Assembly: GCA_913030785.1 (NCBI GenBank)
Contig: CAJWER010000140.1
Location: 1-7,652, forward strand
Source: an uncultured Chloroflexota bacterium
GTDB taxonomy: Bacteria > Chloroflexota > Dehalococcoidia > Lucifugimonadales > CAJWER01
Length of the DNA: 7,652 nucleotides
Direction: 5' to 3'
Shown: one piece after another, positions 5,950-7,652 of the stretch
Layout of the letters: each line of letters starts with the position of its first letter
How positions within the stretch are numbered: position 1 is the first letter of the stretch
Made by a program: the position numbers and the translations under genes
The notes under the pieces: generated by a model
Databases searched by the model: none
Told to the model about the DNA's origin: nothing
What the model saw: the letters and a program-made list of their open reading frames with translations, nothing else

Positions 5950-7652
5950 CTCGGCCCCTCCTCTGGCGGCTGCCAAAGAGGAACTGCGTGGGCTTCCCAG
6001 CCGTGTTTGTGGCGGAGCATGAGGGCCAGGGTAGTTCCAAGCTCGCGGCGTGATACAGGCGCGAAAAGCGATGGCCCTGAGCCTGCGACATGCACTTCCC
6101 TGGCGCCCAATGCGGTGAAGGCGTCCCAGTACTTATCCAGGCCGGGGAACGCTTCGCGCACGACGTTGTCAAAGACATTGAACAGGAACTGGGGAGGAAC
6201 GTCGCCACCACCGCGTATGCGCGCTTCGAGCTTCCTAGTCAGTAGGCCGCCGGTGTGCTGGGCCGGTGGCAGTGCAGCATACAGCGAGGCTGTCTTGTCT
6301 GGCATCGGCATGTCGGGGCTTAGGATCACCACCCACGGGATGTCTATGGCGGGCAGCGGCCGGATCAACTCGCCCCGACCGTGCACCATGGCCGTTCCCC
6401 CGCGCAGGAAAAACGGCACGTCGGACCCAAGCCCGGCAGCGATGCCGTGGAGAGCGTCGTCTGAAAGGGCGGTCTCCCACAGCCGATTGAGGCCGATCAG
6501 GGCGGCGGCCGCATCGCTGCTCCCGCCACCGAGCCCGGCCGATACCGGAATGGACTTTTGCAGCTTTATTCTTGCGCCCTGACTGACGCCAGCGGCCTCC
6601 CTGAGTATCGTCGCGGCCTTCAGCACGGCAGGCAGCGGCAGACCGACATACGCCAGGGCAAACAACTCGTTGTGAATGCTGAAACCGCTCCAGCTGTCCG
6701 TCCCCGTGGTGATGAGATGCCCTCCACCCAACTCATAGAGCCTCAGCAACCCCGGAGCCTTGTTGTGGAAAACCGTCGTGTACCCATCCGTGCCGTTGAT
6801 CCGATCCCACTCCCGCTCCTGCTCGGTGAGCTGGGAATCGGCGCCACCCCCTGGCCCCCTCGCCGATCGCAAGCTCCGCACATAGGGCGTGAGGAATCGG
6901 TCCATATCGACCTCAGCCACCTCGCTGGAGTCGACTTCGGCTTCGATCACGGCCTGGCCGTACAGCCAGTTCGTACCGTCGAAGTAGACATTGTGATCGA
7001 CGAAGAGACGTATCCACTCCTCGAACTCCGATGTCCCGGGCGCCATCTCGCCGTCCAGAATAAGATGCTGGTCGACGAATGAATGCTCCACGCGGTCGAT
7101 ACCCATGAGAATGGCGTCACGGACACTGACGTCGGTCCCGCGGCCCGCGTAGTTGTGGAGGTGTGCGGTCACGGTGATCCCATGCCGGTGGGCCTGGTCG
7201 ATGATGATCCGCAGCTCGCGTGGGCTCGCCTGCTTCGCCTTGATACCCTTGATCCCACGGATCGCCCAGTCGTCGACACGATCACGGATCTGCTGATCCG
7301 ACATATCGGCGGGCCAGTGGGCACAACTGTCCTCGTAGGTTCGCACCTCTGGGCACTGATTGCGCGCGTTGCCGAAATACGGTCCCGAGTTAAAGATCCG
7401 AGCCCCGATCTGCTCTCCTGATTCGATACGGCGGCGAGCCTCCATCATCCCTTCAGGATCGAGCTCGCCGGCAGGGAACGTGGATGTGACGCCGTTCGCC
7501 AGATGCAGCATGGGCACCCATCTGGTTTCCTCTGTGTCGTCCCTGCCGAATCCGACCCGGTGATGGGCATGCAGATCGAACATACCCGGCATGATCGTCT
7601 CCCCGTCGTCTAGATCAACGACGAGCGCACCCCGAACCTCGTAGCTATCGAG
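5946..7652 (-). CDS. ispE: Chimeric ORF: amidohydrolase N-part fused to truncated IspE (5' end outside window)
   Basis: The frame is open through the window edge, giving at least 569 residues. Numbered from the ATG at 7592, residues 1 to ~325 are a metal-dependent amidohydrolase. It has the DLHAHH metal motif (His8, His10), GIKGIKAK (113-120), AHLH (143-146), VEHSF (168-172) and TTGTDSWSG (295-303, Asp299), so the metal-site residues appear present. The typical C-terminal part of the barrel and the small beta domain are missing. From ~327 to 548 the sequence is IspE, the ATP-dependent 4-diphosphocytidyl-2-C-methylerythritol kinase of the MEP isoprenoid pathway. It has GARIKL, GLGGGSSDAA (353-362), GLGSDVPFF with likely catalytic Asp391, and GSGPSLFA (504-511). 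IspE normally has about 90 further N-terminal residues, including the catalytic Lys and the PDGYHE substrate segment; these are absent, so kinase activity is unlikely. No natural amidohydrolase-IspE fusion is known to me. This may be a genomic deletion/fusion or an assembly chimera. Confidence 0.85.
   Translation of the reverse strand, partial: LDSYEVRGALVVDLDDGETIMPGMFDLHAHHRVGFGRDDTEETRWVPMLHLANGVTSTFPAGELDPEGMMEARRRIESGEQIGARIFNSGPYFGNARNQCPEVRTYEDSCAHWPADMSDQQIRDRVDDWAIRGIKGIKAKQASPRELRIIIDQAHRHGITVTAHLHNYAGRGTDVSVRDAILMGIDRVEHSFVDQHLILDGEMAPGTSEFEEWIRLFVDHNVYFDGTNWLYGQAVIEAEVDSSEVAEVDMDRFLTPYVRSLRSARGPGGGADSQLTEQEREWDRINGTDGYTTVFHNKAPGLLRLYELGGGHLITTGTDSWSGFSIHNELFALAYVGLPLPAVLKAATILREAAGVSQGARIKLQKSIPVSAGLGGGSSDAAAALIGLNRLWETALSDDALHGIAAGLGSDVPFFLRGGTAMVHGRGELIRPLPAIDIPWVVILSPDMPMPDKTASLYAALPPAQHTGGLLTRKLEARIRGGGDVPPQFLFNVFDNVVREAFPGLDKYWDAFTALGAREVHVAGSGPSLFAPVSRRELGTTLALMLRHKHGWEAHAVPLWQPPEEGPR
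5951..5962 (-). promoter_or_regulatory. Ribosome binding site of the membrane protein gene
   Basis: A strong purine-rich site, AGGAGGGG, lies within the 3' end of the IspE coding region, five bases before the ATG at 5949. With the ATGA stop/start overlap it fixes the start and supports translational coupling. Confidence 0.65.
6590..6620. other. In-frame junction between amidohydrolase and IspE modules
   Basis: Residues 325-335 read KAATILREAAG. The first half fits the amidohydrolase motif that follows its metal Asp (LKAAT, usually followed by an Asn-Gly-Ala-like stretch). The second half fits the IspE segment AA-LLREAAG just before its GARI strand. Both families have an AA-containing helix here, so the joint lies in a short region of similarity, as expected for microhomology recombination or mis-joined reads. 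Confidence 0.7.

Noticed and set aside
6007..6582. 191-codon plus-strand ORF opposite the IspE module
   Set aside because: The IspE motifs on the minus strand are unambiguous; the plus-strand product is rich in Pro/Arg/Ser and has no motif.
1..7652. CRISPR arrays, tRNA/rRNA genes, insertion-sequence ends, long direct or inverted repeats
   Set aside because: I looked for regularly spaced repeats, tRNA-like folds, transposase frames and terminal repeats and saw none.

Overview
The window is bacterial, GC-rich and densely coding. Apart from one Nudix gene at the left edge, everything reads on the minus strand. The gene content fits a Chloroflexota-like bacterium (Dehalococcoidia/SAR202 type): an OGG1-type 8-oxoguanine glycosylase, a DinG helicase carrying its own DnaQ-type exonuclease, MEP-pathway IspE, a GH29 fucosidase remnant and an exported-type or cytosolic amidohydrolase. 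That placement is an inference from gene content, with no marker gene to prove it.

Left part (1-1517): a Nudix hydrolase on the plus strand (87/99-542) faces an OGG1-like DNA glycosylase on the minus strand (663-1517). The 120-base convergent gap contains two modest hairpins. Both proteins belong to families that act on oxidised or damaged purines, so they may be complementary, but they are not co-transcribed.

Middle left (1518-2418): a broken region. The last ~150 residues of a GH29 alpha-L-fucosidase (1561-2019) have no catalytic half. Upstream, in another frame, lies a short C4 zinc-ribbon ORF that runs into the fucosidase DNA. About 220 bases without a recognisable gene follow.

Middle right (2419-5949): a large exonuclease-helicase fusion of the DinG family, intact from the exonuclease motifs through helicase motif VI. 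It is preceded by a small four-helix membrane protein of unknown function (5533-5949).

Right part (5946-7652): a single open reading frame, cut by the window edge, that is a chimera. Its N-terminal ~325 residues are a metal-dependent amidohydrolase and its C-terminal ~220 residues are IspE without its N-terminal region. The two meet in frame near 6590-6620. The IspE stop overlaps the start of the membrane protein gene by ATGA, so that end of the locus looks like an ordinary operon.

The most notable feature is that two gene-to-gene joints (amidohydrolase/IspE and zinc ribbon/fucosidase) lie within 5 kb. In both, the 3' part of one gene is joined to the 5' part of an unrelated one. This may be real genome rearrangement or an assembly artefact; the sequence alone cannot decide. 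I did not find a convincing new defence, mobile or regulatory system.
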